Source: a virus. Taken from it: a stretch of 25,307 nt of DNA. Both the position numbers and the translations under genes were made by a program. Where the stretch lies: positions 1 through 25,307 of IMG/VR virus record IMGVR_UViG_3300049846_001080. One strand, 5' to 3'. The notes beneath the pieces were generated by a model. It had not been told where the DNA came from and searched no databases. It saw nothing but the letters and a program-made list of their open reading frames with translations. Positions 16,544-21,737 of this stretch are shown one piece after another (position 1 is the stretch's first letter; every line of letters starts with the position of its first letter).

Positions 16544-16879
16544 ATGAATTTCGCCTGGTTCGACGCCGTCCGGTGGGATTTCCCGGCGGTGATGCTCATC
16601 GTCCTCCTGGTCGGCTTTACGATCTCGCTGGTGCTCGTCCAGCTGCGCAAGGACTTTGACCTTGCCGATATGTACCGCGACGACGCCGGCAAGGTGAGCG
16701 CGGTGCGCGTGCTTTCGGTCGGCTGCTGGGTGGTGGCCACCTGGTACGTCATGCAGGACATGCTCGACGGCATCGGCACGCCCGAGATCTACTGGGCCTA
16801 CGTCGTCACGTTCAGCGCCGCCAAGGTGCTCGACAAGGCCGCCGAAAAGTGGAACGGCAGCCTGCCGTTCGGCAAATAA
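16544..16879 (+). CDS. Small membrane protein, second holin candidate
   Basis: I take the ATG at 16544, one base after the preceding TGA, over the in-frame ATG at 16529, which overlaps that gene and lacks a clear ribosome binding site. The 111-residue product has hydrophobic segments at about residues 15-33 (AVMLIVLLVGFTISLVLVQ) and 54-72 (VRVLSVGCWVVATWYVMQD), and a weaker one at 79-97 (IYWAYVVTFSAAKVLDK). A charged loop (RKDFDLADMYRDDAGK) separates the first two. Membrane proteins with 2-3 helices upstream of an endolysin are usually holins or holin partners. Which of the two candidates forms the lethal pores cannot be told from sequence. Confidence 0.7.
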   Translation: MNFAWFDAVRWDFPAVMLIVLLVGFTISLVLVQLRKDFDLADMYRDDAGKVSAVRVLSVGCWVVATWYVMQDMLDGIGTPEIYWAYVVTFSAAKVLDKAAEKWNGSLPFGK

Positions 16880-16881
16880 CC

Positions 16882-17403
16882 ATGAAGGCGAGCGACGCTG
16901 CCCTGCAGCGGCTGCGGGTGCGCGAGGCGCTGGCCATCAACGCCTACCGCGACGCCGCAGGCGTCTGGACCATCGGCTACGGCACCACGCGCTACCCCGA
17001 CGGCCGCCGCGTGCACTGGACCGACCACTGCACCGAGGCCGAGGCGGAGGCGTGGTTCCGGTTCGACGTCGAGCGCTTCGAACGCTGCGTGCTCGAGACA
17101 CTGCCGCACGTGCCGCTCAATCAGCCCATGTTCGACGCGCTGGTGAGCTTTGCCTACAACGTAGGCTGCGCCGCGTTCCGCGACAGCACGCTCGCCCGCC
17201 GCATCAACGCCGGCCAATGGATCGAGGCGCAGGCGGAGTTCGACCGCTGGGTCAAGGCCGGGGGCCTGGTGCTCAAGGGGCTGGTCAACCGCCGCAATTT
17301 CGAGCAGGCGGAGTTCAACGACGGCATCCGCCAGGCGCTGGCCGACCAGCCGACCACGCTGGCGCTGTTCAACCGCCTCGTCGCCGAAACGGATACCGCA
17401 TGA
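16882..17403 (+). CDS. Endolysin, T4-type lysozyme (GH24)
   Basis: The enzyme hydrolyses the beta-1,4 bond between N-acetylmuramic acid and N-acetylglucosamine in peptidoglycan. From the ATG at 16882 the product has 173 residues. The catalytic triad has the exact T4 lysozyme spacing: Glu15 (RVREALAINAYRD), Asp24 (YRDAAG) and Thr30 (VWTIGYGTT), that is E-x8-D-x5-T. The C-terminal lobe has the family segments NQPMFDALVSFAYNVG and WVKAGGLVLKGLVNRRNFE. There is no signal peptide or signal-anchor helix, so release through a holin pore is expected. The in-frame upstream start at 16849 lies inside the holin-candidate gene and is less likely. The stop overlaps the next gene by ATGA. Confidence 0.95.
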   Translation: MKASDAALQRLRVREALAINAYRDAAGVWTIGYGTTRYPDGRRVHWTDHCTEAEAEAWFRFDVERFERCVLETLPHVPLNQPMFDALVSFAYNVGCAAFRDSTLARRINAGQWIEAQAEFDRWVKAGGLVLKGLVNRRNFEQAEFNDGIRQALADQPTTLALFNRLVAETDTA

Positions 17404-17855
17404 TTGTTGTGCCGATAACGCTACGCGAAGCCAACGACTTTGTCGAAAACTTCCACCGGCACAGTGATCGAACTCAGCGCGACGGTGGGCGCTTCGCCAT
17501 CGCTGCCGAGTTTGAGGGCGCAATGGTAGGTGTGGCGATTGTCGGCCGGCCTCTGGCGAGGCTGATGGACGATGGCTTTACCGCTGAGGTCACGCGCTGC
17601 TGCGTGCTGGACGACGCGCCGCGCGGCGCGTGCTCGTTTCTCTACGGCCGCTGCTGGCGTATCTGGCAGCAGATGGGAGGGCGTCGAATGATCACGTACA
17701 CGCTGGCGGCTGAGTCTGGATCATCACTTCGCGGCGCCGGTTGGAGGGTCGCCGGAGAATCGCGGCCCTCATCCGGTTGGCAACGGCCCGGCAGGGATCG
17801 CGCCTGGCAGCCGATCTACGGGCAACTGAAGCCGCGATGGGAAGTCTCCGCATGA
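17400..17855 (+). CDS. XF1762-family protein, GNAT acetyltransferase-like
   Basis: The ATG at 17400 overlaps the lysozyme stop (ATGA). The 151-residue product starts IVVPITLREANDFVENFHRH and has the strand-rich pattern GGRFAIAAEFEGAMVGVAIV followed by GRPLARLMDDG. Later features are a helix LYGRCWRIWQQMGG and strands RRMITYTLAAESG and GWRVAGESR. This matches the phage and Xylella XF1762 family, which is related in layout to N-acetyltransferases but has no proven substrate. Lying between endolysin and spanin it occupies an unusual slot in the lysis cassette. A host-modifying or protective role is possible but not shown. Codon use is slightly more AT-rich than in its neighbours. Confidence 0.78.
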   Translation: MIVVPITLREANDFVENFHRHSDRTQRDGGRFAIAAEFEGAMVGVAIVGRPLARLMDDGFTAEVTRCCVLDDAPRGACSFLYGRCWRIWQQMGGRRMITYTLAAESGSSLRGAGWRVAGESRPSSGWQRPGRDRAWQPIYGQLKPRWEVSA

Positions 17856-18379
17856 TTCCCCTGCCGACCGGCCTCGCCGCGCGCCTCATCATCGGGGCCG
17901 CCTTCGCGCTCTGCTTCACGCTGCTGGGCATGAGCATCCACAAGGTCTACGCCGACCGCAAGGTCGCGCGGATGGAGCGGGACTGGAACGCCGAGCGCGC
18001 GGCCGCCGCCTCGGCCACCGCCGCCGCGCAGCTCGAGGCGCGGCGCATTGAAACCGCCTGGCGCGATCACGTCGCCGCAAGGGAGAAAGAGTATGCCGAC
18101 CAGCTCGCCGCGCAGGCGGACCGCATTCGTGCTCTTGACGCTGCTGGCAACGGGCTGCGCCAGCGTCTCGCCGCTTTCACCGCAGCCGGTAGCACCGCCG
18201 GCGGTGCCTCCGATGCCTGCCGCGATCACCAGCATCGAATTGAAACCCTCGGGCTACTACTCGCAGAAGCTGACGGACTGGCGGACGAAAGCGGCCGCGC
18301 AGCTGACCAGCTCCGCGACGGCCTCGCCCTCTGCCGCGCCTGGGGCGCCGAAATAGTGGCGATGCCAGCCGCACAGTGA
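17852..18379 (+). CDS. Rz: Inner-membrane spanin (Rz-like)
   Basis: The ATG at 17852 overlaps the previous stop (ATGA); the frame is open upstream to 17741 but that part is not protein-like. The 175-residue product has an N-terminal membrane anchor (about residues 8-27, LAARLIIGAAFALCFTLLGM). A long periplasmic coiled coil follows (about 36-145, rich in Ala, Arg, Glu and Leu), with a Cys-containing end. This is the inner-membrane half of the spanin complex, which fuses inner and outer membranes at the end of lysis. It carries the outer-membrane partner embedded in its +1 frame. The pair follows the endolysin after one interposed gene. Confidence 0.87.
   Translation: MIPLPTGLAARLIIGAAFALCFTLLGMSIHKVYADRKVARMERDWNAERAAAASATAAAQLEARRIETAWRDHVAAREKEYADQLAAQADRIRALDAAGNGLRQRLAAFTAAGSTAGGASDACRDHQHRIETLGLLLAEADGLADESGRAADQLRDGLALCRAWGAEIVAMPAAQ
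18093..18356 (+). CDS. Rz1: Outer-membrane spanin lipoprotein (Rz1-like), embedded in Rz
   Basis: The gene lies entirely inside Rz in the +1 frame. The ATG at 18093 has a strong ribosome binding site (GGGAGAAAG) just upstream; the frame is open to 18048 but only this start places a signal sequence at the N-terminus. The 87-residue product begins MPTSSPRRRTAFVLLTLLAT followed by GC, a lipoprotein signal with a lipobox around Cys22. The mature part is Pro-rich (PLSPQPVAPPAVPPMPAA), which is characteristic of Rz1. The leucines and the T-G before Cys22 are acceptable though not the strictest lipobox. The lipid anchors it to the outer membrane, where it pairs with the C-terminus of Rz. Confidence 0.9.
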   Translation: MPTSSPRRRTAFVLLTLLATGCASVSPLSPQPVAPPAVPPMPAAITSIELKPSGYYSQKLTDWRTKAAAQLTSSATASPSAAPGAPK

Positions 18380-18426
18380 AGGCGCTCGTCATCAAGCTCG
18401 GCGGCTGCGGCTGCCGGCGCAAGCTC

Positions 18427-18449
18427 AAGCCGCGCAAGCGGTTTGTTTT
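18427..18449 (+). terminator. Candidate intrinsic terminator after the lysis cassette
   Basis: AAGCCGC (18427-18433) pairs with GCGGTTT (18438-18444), one G-U pair included, around a GCAA loop, and TTTGTTTT continues into a T-rich run up to 18449. It lies 47 bases after the Rz stop and before the ATG at 18490. The stem is short for a strong terminator, so it may be partly read through to the Ig-like gene. Confidence 0.5.
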
Positions 18450-18489
18450 CCGCTGGGCAACCGGCACCCAATCCTTTGTAGAGGGCCTC

Positions 18490-18813
18490 ATGGCACGCAT
18501 CACGAACGAACAGCAAGTCTCCGCGACCGTCGCGCCCAAGACCGCCGCCGGCCGTCCCGCCACGATTGACGGCGCCGTCGCCTGGTCCTCCAGCGATCCC
18601 GCCGTTGCAACCGTTGAATCGACCGGCCCGCTGACCGGCCTCGTCAAGGCCGTCGCGCCCGGGGTGGCGCAGATCTTCGCCGTGTTCGATGCCGACCTCG
18701 ATGTCGGCGAAGTGCGCGAGATCACGCTCACCGGCGCCATCGAAGTCGTCGCAGCCGAAGCGCAGACCGCAGAGATTCTCTTCGGGGAGCCTGAACTCAC
18801 CCCTTTGCCCTGA
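18490..18813 (+). CDS. Ig-like (BIG2-type) phage accessory protein
   Basis: The ATG at 18490 has a GAGGG sequence 4 bases upstream. The 107-residue product (MARITNEQQVSATVAPKTAA) has an Ig-like beta-sandwich pattern with the BIG2-type core: VAWSSSDPAVATVESTG, then GLVKAVAPGVAQIFAVFDAD, and EVREITLTGAIEVVAAE. In-frame codons continue upstream to a GTG at 18376 that overlaps the Rz stop (GTGA). That longer version would add 38 residues containing GGCGCRRKLKPRKRF, encoded across the terminator-like hairpin, and I judge it less likely. Small Ig-like proteins decorate phage particles or stick to glycans. Here, after lysis, it may be an independent accessory gene. Confidence 0.68.
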   Translation: MARITNEQQVSATVAPKTAAGRPATIDGAVAWSSSDPAVATVESTGPLTGLVKAVAPGVAQIFAVFDADLDVGEVREITLTGAIEVVAAEAQTAEILFGEPELTPLP

Positions 18814-18902
18814 GCCTGCGCCGGCCAGCTCACAACGACTGGCGGCGCTGGCAGGCGCCTTCCGCACCCATCTGGCCGGGGTGGCTCAACTGGTGAGCCC
18901 TG

Positions 18903-18920
18903 AAGCGGCGCAAGCCGCTT
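18903..18920. terminator. GNRA-loop hairpin, weak terminator candidate
   Basis: AAGCGGC and GCCGCTT form a perfect 7-bp stem with a GCAA tetraloop. The loop is the same as in the candidate terminator at 18427 and the stem is related. The following bases are GGGGGCGGTC, so no T tract supports intrinsic termination on the + strand, nor is there one on the - strand. It may stabilise the 3' end of the late mRNA. Confidence 0.3.
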
Positions 18921-18948
18921 GGGGGCGGTCTTCTCTGTCGGGGATTTT

Positions 18949-18963
18949 CCCCACCCTTACCCC
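18949..18963. repeat. 15-bp direct repeat, copy 1
   Basis: The sequence CCCCACCCTTACCCC recurs at 19089-19103 with a single mismatch (CCCCAGCCTTACCCC), 140 bases away, on the same strand. A TTTT run lies directly before this copy. Short spaced direct repeats near an integrase gene are typical of arm-type integrase binding sites, which is the inferred role. Confidence 0.6.
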
Positions 18964-19023
18964 ATCCCGTGCCGTTCTGGGCCGTTTCCGACCGGCCCTG
19001 CCTCTGAAGCCGATGGCCGGCTC

Positions 19024-19041
19024 CGTGGGACACGATTTTTT
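19024..19041 (+). terminator. Weak terminator candidate with six-T run
   Basis: CGTG (19024-19027) pairs with CACG (19031-19034) and is followed after one base by TTTTTT (19036-19041), an uncommon run in this GC-rich DNA. An alternative stem GGGAC/GTCCC (19027-19048) uses the T run as loop. The four-pair stem is weak. If functional it would keep late transcription out of the tRNA. Confidence 0.3.
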
Positions 19042-19088
19042 GAGTCCCGTGGCAAAAGCCTAAAATCAAGCACTTGGCGAAGTTTTAT

Positions 19089-19103
19089 CCCCAGCCTTAC
19101 CCC
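19089..19103. repeat. 15-bp direct repeat, copy 2
   Basis: CCCCAGCCTTACCCC differs from copy 1 (18949-18963) at one base. A TTTT run lies two bases before this copy. It ends 28 bases before the tRNA, overlapping where a -35 element of a tRNA promoter would be expected. Confidence 0.6.
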
Positions 19104-19117
19104 GACGTTGGCAATCG

Positions 19118-19123
19118 TATGAT
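19118..19123 (+). promoter_or_regulatory. Possible -10 element of a tRNA promoter
   Basis: TATGAT lies 8 bases before the first base of the mature tRNA, so transcription would start at about 19130. No convincing -35 element is present at 16-18 bases; only CTTACC-like sequence within direct repeat copy 2 lies there. The call is weak. Confidence 0.3.
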
Positions 19124-19131
19124 GCACTTCG

Positions 19132-19216
19132 GCCGGGGTGGCGAAAGCGGTAGACGCATCAGATTCAAAATCTGACGGGTAACACCGTGCGGGTTCGAGT
19201 CCCGCTCCCGGCACCA
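19132..19216 (+). tRNA. tRNA-Leu(CAA): tRNA-Leu, anticodon CAA
   Basis: All arms fold. The acceptor stem is GCCGGGG (19132-19138) with TCCCGGC (19206-19212), and the D stem is GCG/CGC. The anticodon stem TCAGA/TCTGA encloses the loop TTCAAAA, with anticodon CAA at 19166-19168, reading UUG. A class II variable arm has CGG/CCG, and the T stem GCGGG/CCCGC encloses TTCGAGT. The discriminator A (19213) and an encoded CCA (19214-19216) complete the 85-base gene. The integrase stop codon on the other strand begins at the next base, so this is the probable integration target or its phage copy. Integrase transcripts running leftward would be antisense to it. Confidence 0.96.
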
Positions 19217-20155
19217 TCATTTTTTCCCAAGCCGCAAGCCGCTCACGGCCTTGACCAGGTGCGGCGCTGCCAGATGAGCATACCGATCCGTCGTGGCCAT
19301 GGCGGCGTGGCCGAGCAGTTCCTTGACGACCTTCATATTCTGCCCGGACTGCACCAGCCAGCTCGCGTAGGTGTGCCGCAGGTCGTGAAAATGCACGTGC
19401 GGCAGGCCCGCAGCCCTGCGGGCGCCCTCGAAGGCGGCGCGGAGGGTATAGACATCGACCTGCCAAGGCAGGCGCTTGCGCGCGATCCTGAGAGCTTCGG
19501 GCGGCAGCGGGACGATGCGCGGGCGGCCTGACTTCGTGCGCGCGTCCAGCAGCAGGGCGCCGTCGCGTAGGTCGCTGGGCTTGAGGCGCAGCAGCTCGGA
19601 GCGGCGCAGCCCCGTGAGGGCGGCAAAGCGCACCAGGTCGCCAACCTCGGCCGGGCAGTGGCGGGCAATGCGCTGCACTTCCGCAGGCGAGAGGTAGACG
19701 TGCCGCTCGTTGCGCTCGGGCAGGAGCTGAATCCTGGGCGCGCGCTCGAGCAGGCCCCATTGCTCGGCCAGGTTGCCGATGCGGCGCAGGACGGAAAGGT
19801 AGCGGTTGATCGTAGCCGGCGCGGCGGTGGCCGTCTTGAGCTGGCCGGCGACGGTGACGAGGTCCGCCAGCGTCTTGCCCGCGGTGAACTCGCGCAGGAC
19901 GTTGACGCGCTGGCGCGTGCGGACGGCGCTTTTCTGGTGCTGGACTTCTTCGGCCAGCCAGCGGTCGAGCGCGTCATCTATGAGCGTGGCGGGCCGGCGA
20001 CCAGCCGCAAGGTCGATCTGCGCGCGGCGGAGCGTATCTTCGAGGGCGCGCGCGTCGGCGCGGGTGGCGCCGGGCGGGAGCGTGCGCTCAATGCGGCGAC
20101 CGCCGCCAATGCGGAGGCGAACCTGCCATCGGTTGCCGACTTGTCGGACGGACAC
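19217..20155 (-). CDS. int: Tyrosine-type site-specific integrase
   Basis: The enzyme cuts and rejoins phage and host attachment sites through a covalent 3'-phosphotyrosine. With the GTG start at 20155 the product has 312 residues. An N-terminal arm-binding and core-binding part (about 1-150) is followed by a complete catalytic domain: Arg184 (TGLRRSE), Lys208 (TKSGRPR), His257 and Arg260 (HDLRHTYAS), His283 (LLGHAAM) and the nucleophile Tyr292 (TTDRYAHL). All expected residues are present, so it should be active. The gene lies downstream of and overlaps the excisionase-like gene. Its 3' end abuts the tRNA-Leu gene exactly, which suggests that recombination occurs in the 3' part of that tRNA. 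Confidence 0.94.
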   Translation of the reverse strand: MSVRQVGNRWQVRLRIGGGRRIERTLPPGATRADARALEDTLRRAQIDLAAGRRPATLIDDALDRWLAEEVQHQKSAVRTRQRVNVLREFTAGKTLADLVTVAGQLKTATAAPATINRYLSVLRRIGNLAEQWGLLERAPRIQLLPERNERHVYLSPAEVQRIARHCPAEVGDLVRFAALTGLRRSELLRLKPSDLRDGALLLDARTKSGRPRIVPLPPEALRIARKRLPWQVDVYTLRAAFEGARRAAGLPHVHFHDLRHTYASWLVQSGQNMKVVKELLGHAAMATTDRYAHLAAPHLVKAVSGLRLGKK

Positions 20156-20313
20156 GCTGCGGGCTGGGCGGCGAGGTACGCCTGCCAGTCTTCGGGGCGG
20201 ATACGATACAACGACCGCAGCCGCACCGCCCGCAGCCGACCATCGGCAATCTCGCGGCGGATGGTGCGCTCGGAGACTTTGAGCGCCTGGGCAGCTTCAG
20301 CGATGGTCAGCAT
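19978..20313 (-). CDS. Excisionase-like HTH protein overlapping int
   Basis: I choose the ATG at 20313 because the conserved domain starts at once: MLTIAEAAQALKVSERTIRR, then EIADGRLRAVRLRSLYRIRP, a MerR/HTH_17-type winged helix (residues 1-55) as found in excisionases. The same frame runs on to 111 residues. The last 57 or so are rich in Ala, Arg, Ser and Pro and overlap the integrase gene by 178 bases. That tail is probably a by-product of the overlap rather than a functional domain. An excisionase next to int would control the direction of recombination, and it could also act as a regulator. The start overlaps the upstream gene by 17 bases. Confidence 0.75.
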   Translation of the reverse strand: MLTIAEAAQALKVSERTIRREIADGRLRAVRLRSLYRIRPEDWQAYLAAQPAACPSDKSATDGRFASALAAVAALSARSRPAPPAPTRAPSKIRSAARRSTLRLVAGPPRS

Positions 20314-21406
20314 GCTTTGCCAGATAGGCCTCGATTCTGTCCGCGAGCCATCCGCCGTTGTCGTAATCCCATCCGTGATCGCCAACGACATAACTCCGAG
20401 CCTCTCTCAGCAACCTAACCGCTTCGTTGATCTGATCGGCAGCAACGCCAAGGCAGTTCTTGGAGTGCAGTAATTCGCTACGCAACCTGACCGCTTCGTC
20501 ATCGGCAGGAGTGGCAGCTTCGATTACCGCCTTGTACGCCTCGTCTTTCCATGCGCGCATTTCTGCGCGGCGCTCCATTGGGCAAAATCCAAGCGTAAGC
20601 ATTGCCGCGCCAAACGATGCCACGGCTTTTTCAAGGTCGGATGATGGCGTCGGCTCTGCCTGCGCGGCAGGTGGGGCGGCGGACGCGCGGCAGTTATCGC
20701 AGACAAACGCGCTAGCCGGATAAACGTCGCCGCACGCGCACATGATCTGCTTTTGATCCTGCACAGCAGGCGGGGCGGTGTACAGCGGCTGATACCCGTC
20801 CGCAAGCATCGCCGCGTCTGACTCGATACTGATGCAAACGTTCATGCCTTTCATCCATGCCATCGGCTCTGCCTGCTGTGCTAGTGCTGCGTCATAGTCT
20901 GCCTTCGTGGCAAACATGCTCATAGCCACCGGCTCTGCCTGCACGGCAGGAGGGGCGTTCCGAAGCACCGACTTCACCCCGGCCTCATATGCTGCGCATT
21001 GCTGTTCGTTGGTGCAGTTTGCGCATGGCGCTGGCTCGGCGCTCTGCTGTGGAGCGGCTGCTGCGTCAATCAGCGCCCTCCCGCGCGGAACATTCTCTCC
21101 CCAATACCGACACAGCACTCCGCCTACCGTGCGCGAGTGGCATGTGACCATGTTCTCGCCGCGCGACTCGATCCAGTCGTCGGTGTCGAAGTCAACCGGA
21201 ATCAAGTTCGGCTCTGCCTGCTTCGCCCGCTCCATTTCTTGCCACGAGTCGGAAATCACTTGCTGCGCCTGCTTCTGCCGCTCGGATGCGAGTGCGGCTA
21301 GCTCCCGCTGCAACTGCTCGATGCGAGCGATAGCTTCTTTGGCAAGGGGATGGATGTTTCCTTCGTCGTCGTACTGGCGACTTAGCCGCGCGATCAGGTC
21401 TGTCAT
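20297..21406 (-). CDS. Modular early phage protein, segments joined by AEP linkers (Ead/Ea22-like style)
   Basis: A very good ribosome binding site (GGGAGGAATAG) precedes the ATG. The 369-residue product has an N-terminal coiled coil (about residues 22-62), then unrelated short modules separated by the linkers QAEP (63-66), SAEP (122-125), QAEP (156-159), QAEP (178-181) and QAEP (249-252). One module carries the GYQPLYTAPPA string seen in many lambdoid Ead/Ea22-like proteins. Two are Cys-rich and may bind zinc (PCANCTNEQQC, 127-137; CACGDVYPASAFVCDNC, 223-239). The C-terminal part (260-369) is helical. The role is unknown; such proteins are expressed early and vary greatly between phages. It is translated upstream of the excisionase-like gene. 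Confidence 0.75.
   Translation of the reverse strand: MTDLIARLSRQYDDEGNIHPLAKEAIARIEQLQRELAALASERQKQAQQVISDSWQEMERAKQAEPNLIPVDFDTDDWIESRGENMVTCHSRTVGGVLCRYWGENVPRGRALIDAAAAPQQSAEPAPCANCTNEQQCAAYEAGVKSVLRNAPPAVQAEPVAMSMFATKADYDAALAQQAEPMAWMKGMNVCISIESDAAMLADGYQPLYTAPPAVQDQKQIMCACGDVYPASAFVCDNCRASAAPPAAQAEPTPSSDLEKAVASFGAAMLTLGFCPMERRAEMRAWKDEAYKAVIEAATPADDEAVRLRSELLHSKNCLGVAADQINEAVRLLREARSYVVGDHGWDYDNGGWLADRIEAYLAKHADHR
20651..21221. repeat. Four dispersed 13-bp repeats within the modular gene
   Basis: CGGCTCTGCCTGC occurs exactly at 20651-20663, 20864-20876, 20930-20942 and 21209-21221. On the coding strand each encodes the QAEP linker. Two copies extend into small inverted repeats, CCTGCGCGGCAGG (20659-20671) and CCTGCACGGCAGG (20938-20950), and a related CCTGCACAGCAGG stands at 20758-20770. 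Identity at DNA level beyond what the amino acids need suggests recent duplication or recombination. Confidence 0.75.
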
Positions 21407-21700
21407 CTATTCCTCCCTCAAGACATAGCGGCGCAGCAGGCCAGCGGTTCGCCCCTCGTACACTCCATTGGCGAGCAGCGTGCGAACGAATGACTGATCC
21501 TCCGCTGTAGGTGTCAGCCGTTGCAGTTCGGCCTCTAGCCTCTGGCGCTCCGCTTTCTCGGTATCAGCGGCACGGGCCATCATCTTTGCCTCGGCCGCTG
21601 CACGCTCCAACGCCTCGCGGACGGCGAGCTTGGCGAAGGCTTGCAGTTCATCCCGCGTGTACATCCGATACTCAAGCGGCGGCGGCAGCGGTGCGGTCAT
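21407..21700 (-). CDS. Small coiled-coil phage protein, unknown function
   Basis: The ATG at 21700 has an AAAGGA ribosome binding site 6 bases upstream; the open frame beyond it is a shadow of the HTH gene. The 97-residue product begins MTAPLPPPLEYRMYTRDELQ. It has a long charged helix (residues about 17-68, AKLAVREALERAAAEAKMMA and EKAERQRLEAELQRL). A C-terminal segment, DQSFVRTLLANGVYEGRTAG and LLRRYVLREE, follows. The helical part suggests dimerisation. The gene sits between the Fis-like HTH gene and the modular gene in the early operon. I do not recognise a family. Confidence 0.68.
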   Translation of the reverse strand: MTAPLPPPLEYRMYTRDELQAFAKLAVREALERAAAEAKMMARAADTEKAERQRLEAELQRLTPTAEDQSFVRTLLANGVYEGRTAGLLRRYVLREE

Positions 21701-21737
21701 GGTTGATCCTTTAGGGCGGCGTCGGCGATGGTCAGCA

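Larger units (their letters stand above)
18814..19131 (+). other. Non-coding region between late genes and the tRNA, probable attachment-site arm
   Basis: There is no credible gene in these 318 bases on either strand. The stretch contains several inverted repeats: GGCTCA/TGAGCC (18884-18889 with 18895-18900), AAGCGGC-GCAA-GCCGCTT (18903-18920), GGGGA-TTT-TCCCC (18940-18952), GGGCCG/CGGCCC (18979-18998) and GGGAC/GTCCC (19027-19048). It also holds a pair of 15-bp direct repeats. The density of short repeats beside a tRNA and an integrase gene is what an attP arm with integrase-binding sites would look like. The convergent ends of the late and early operons also make terminators likely here. 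Confidence 0.5.

Noticed and set aside
18376-18489. In-frame 5' extension of the Ig-like gene from a GTG overlapping the Rz stop
   Set aside because: The GTGA overlap is tempting, but the extension crosses a terminator-like hairpin and the ATG at 18490 gives the usual N-terminus of this type of protein. Kept as an alternative start only.
18957-19760. 267-codon - strand frame crossing the tRNA and the int 3' part
   Set aside because: It would run through the whole tRNA gene, and the integrase frame with all catalytic residues covers the rest. Composition is Arg/Ala/Pro-rich.
19658-20473. 271-codon + strand frame opposite int and the excisionase-like gene
   Set aside because: Antisense shadow; no ribosome binding site or recognisable domain.
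20659-20950. CRISPR-like spacing of the 13-bp repeats in the modular gene
   Set aside because: Repeats are short, irregularly spaced (66, 213 and 279 bp) and inside a coding frame where they encode a linker. This is not a CRISPR array.
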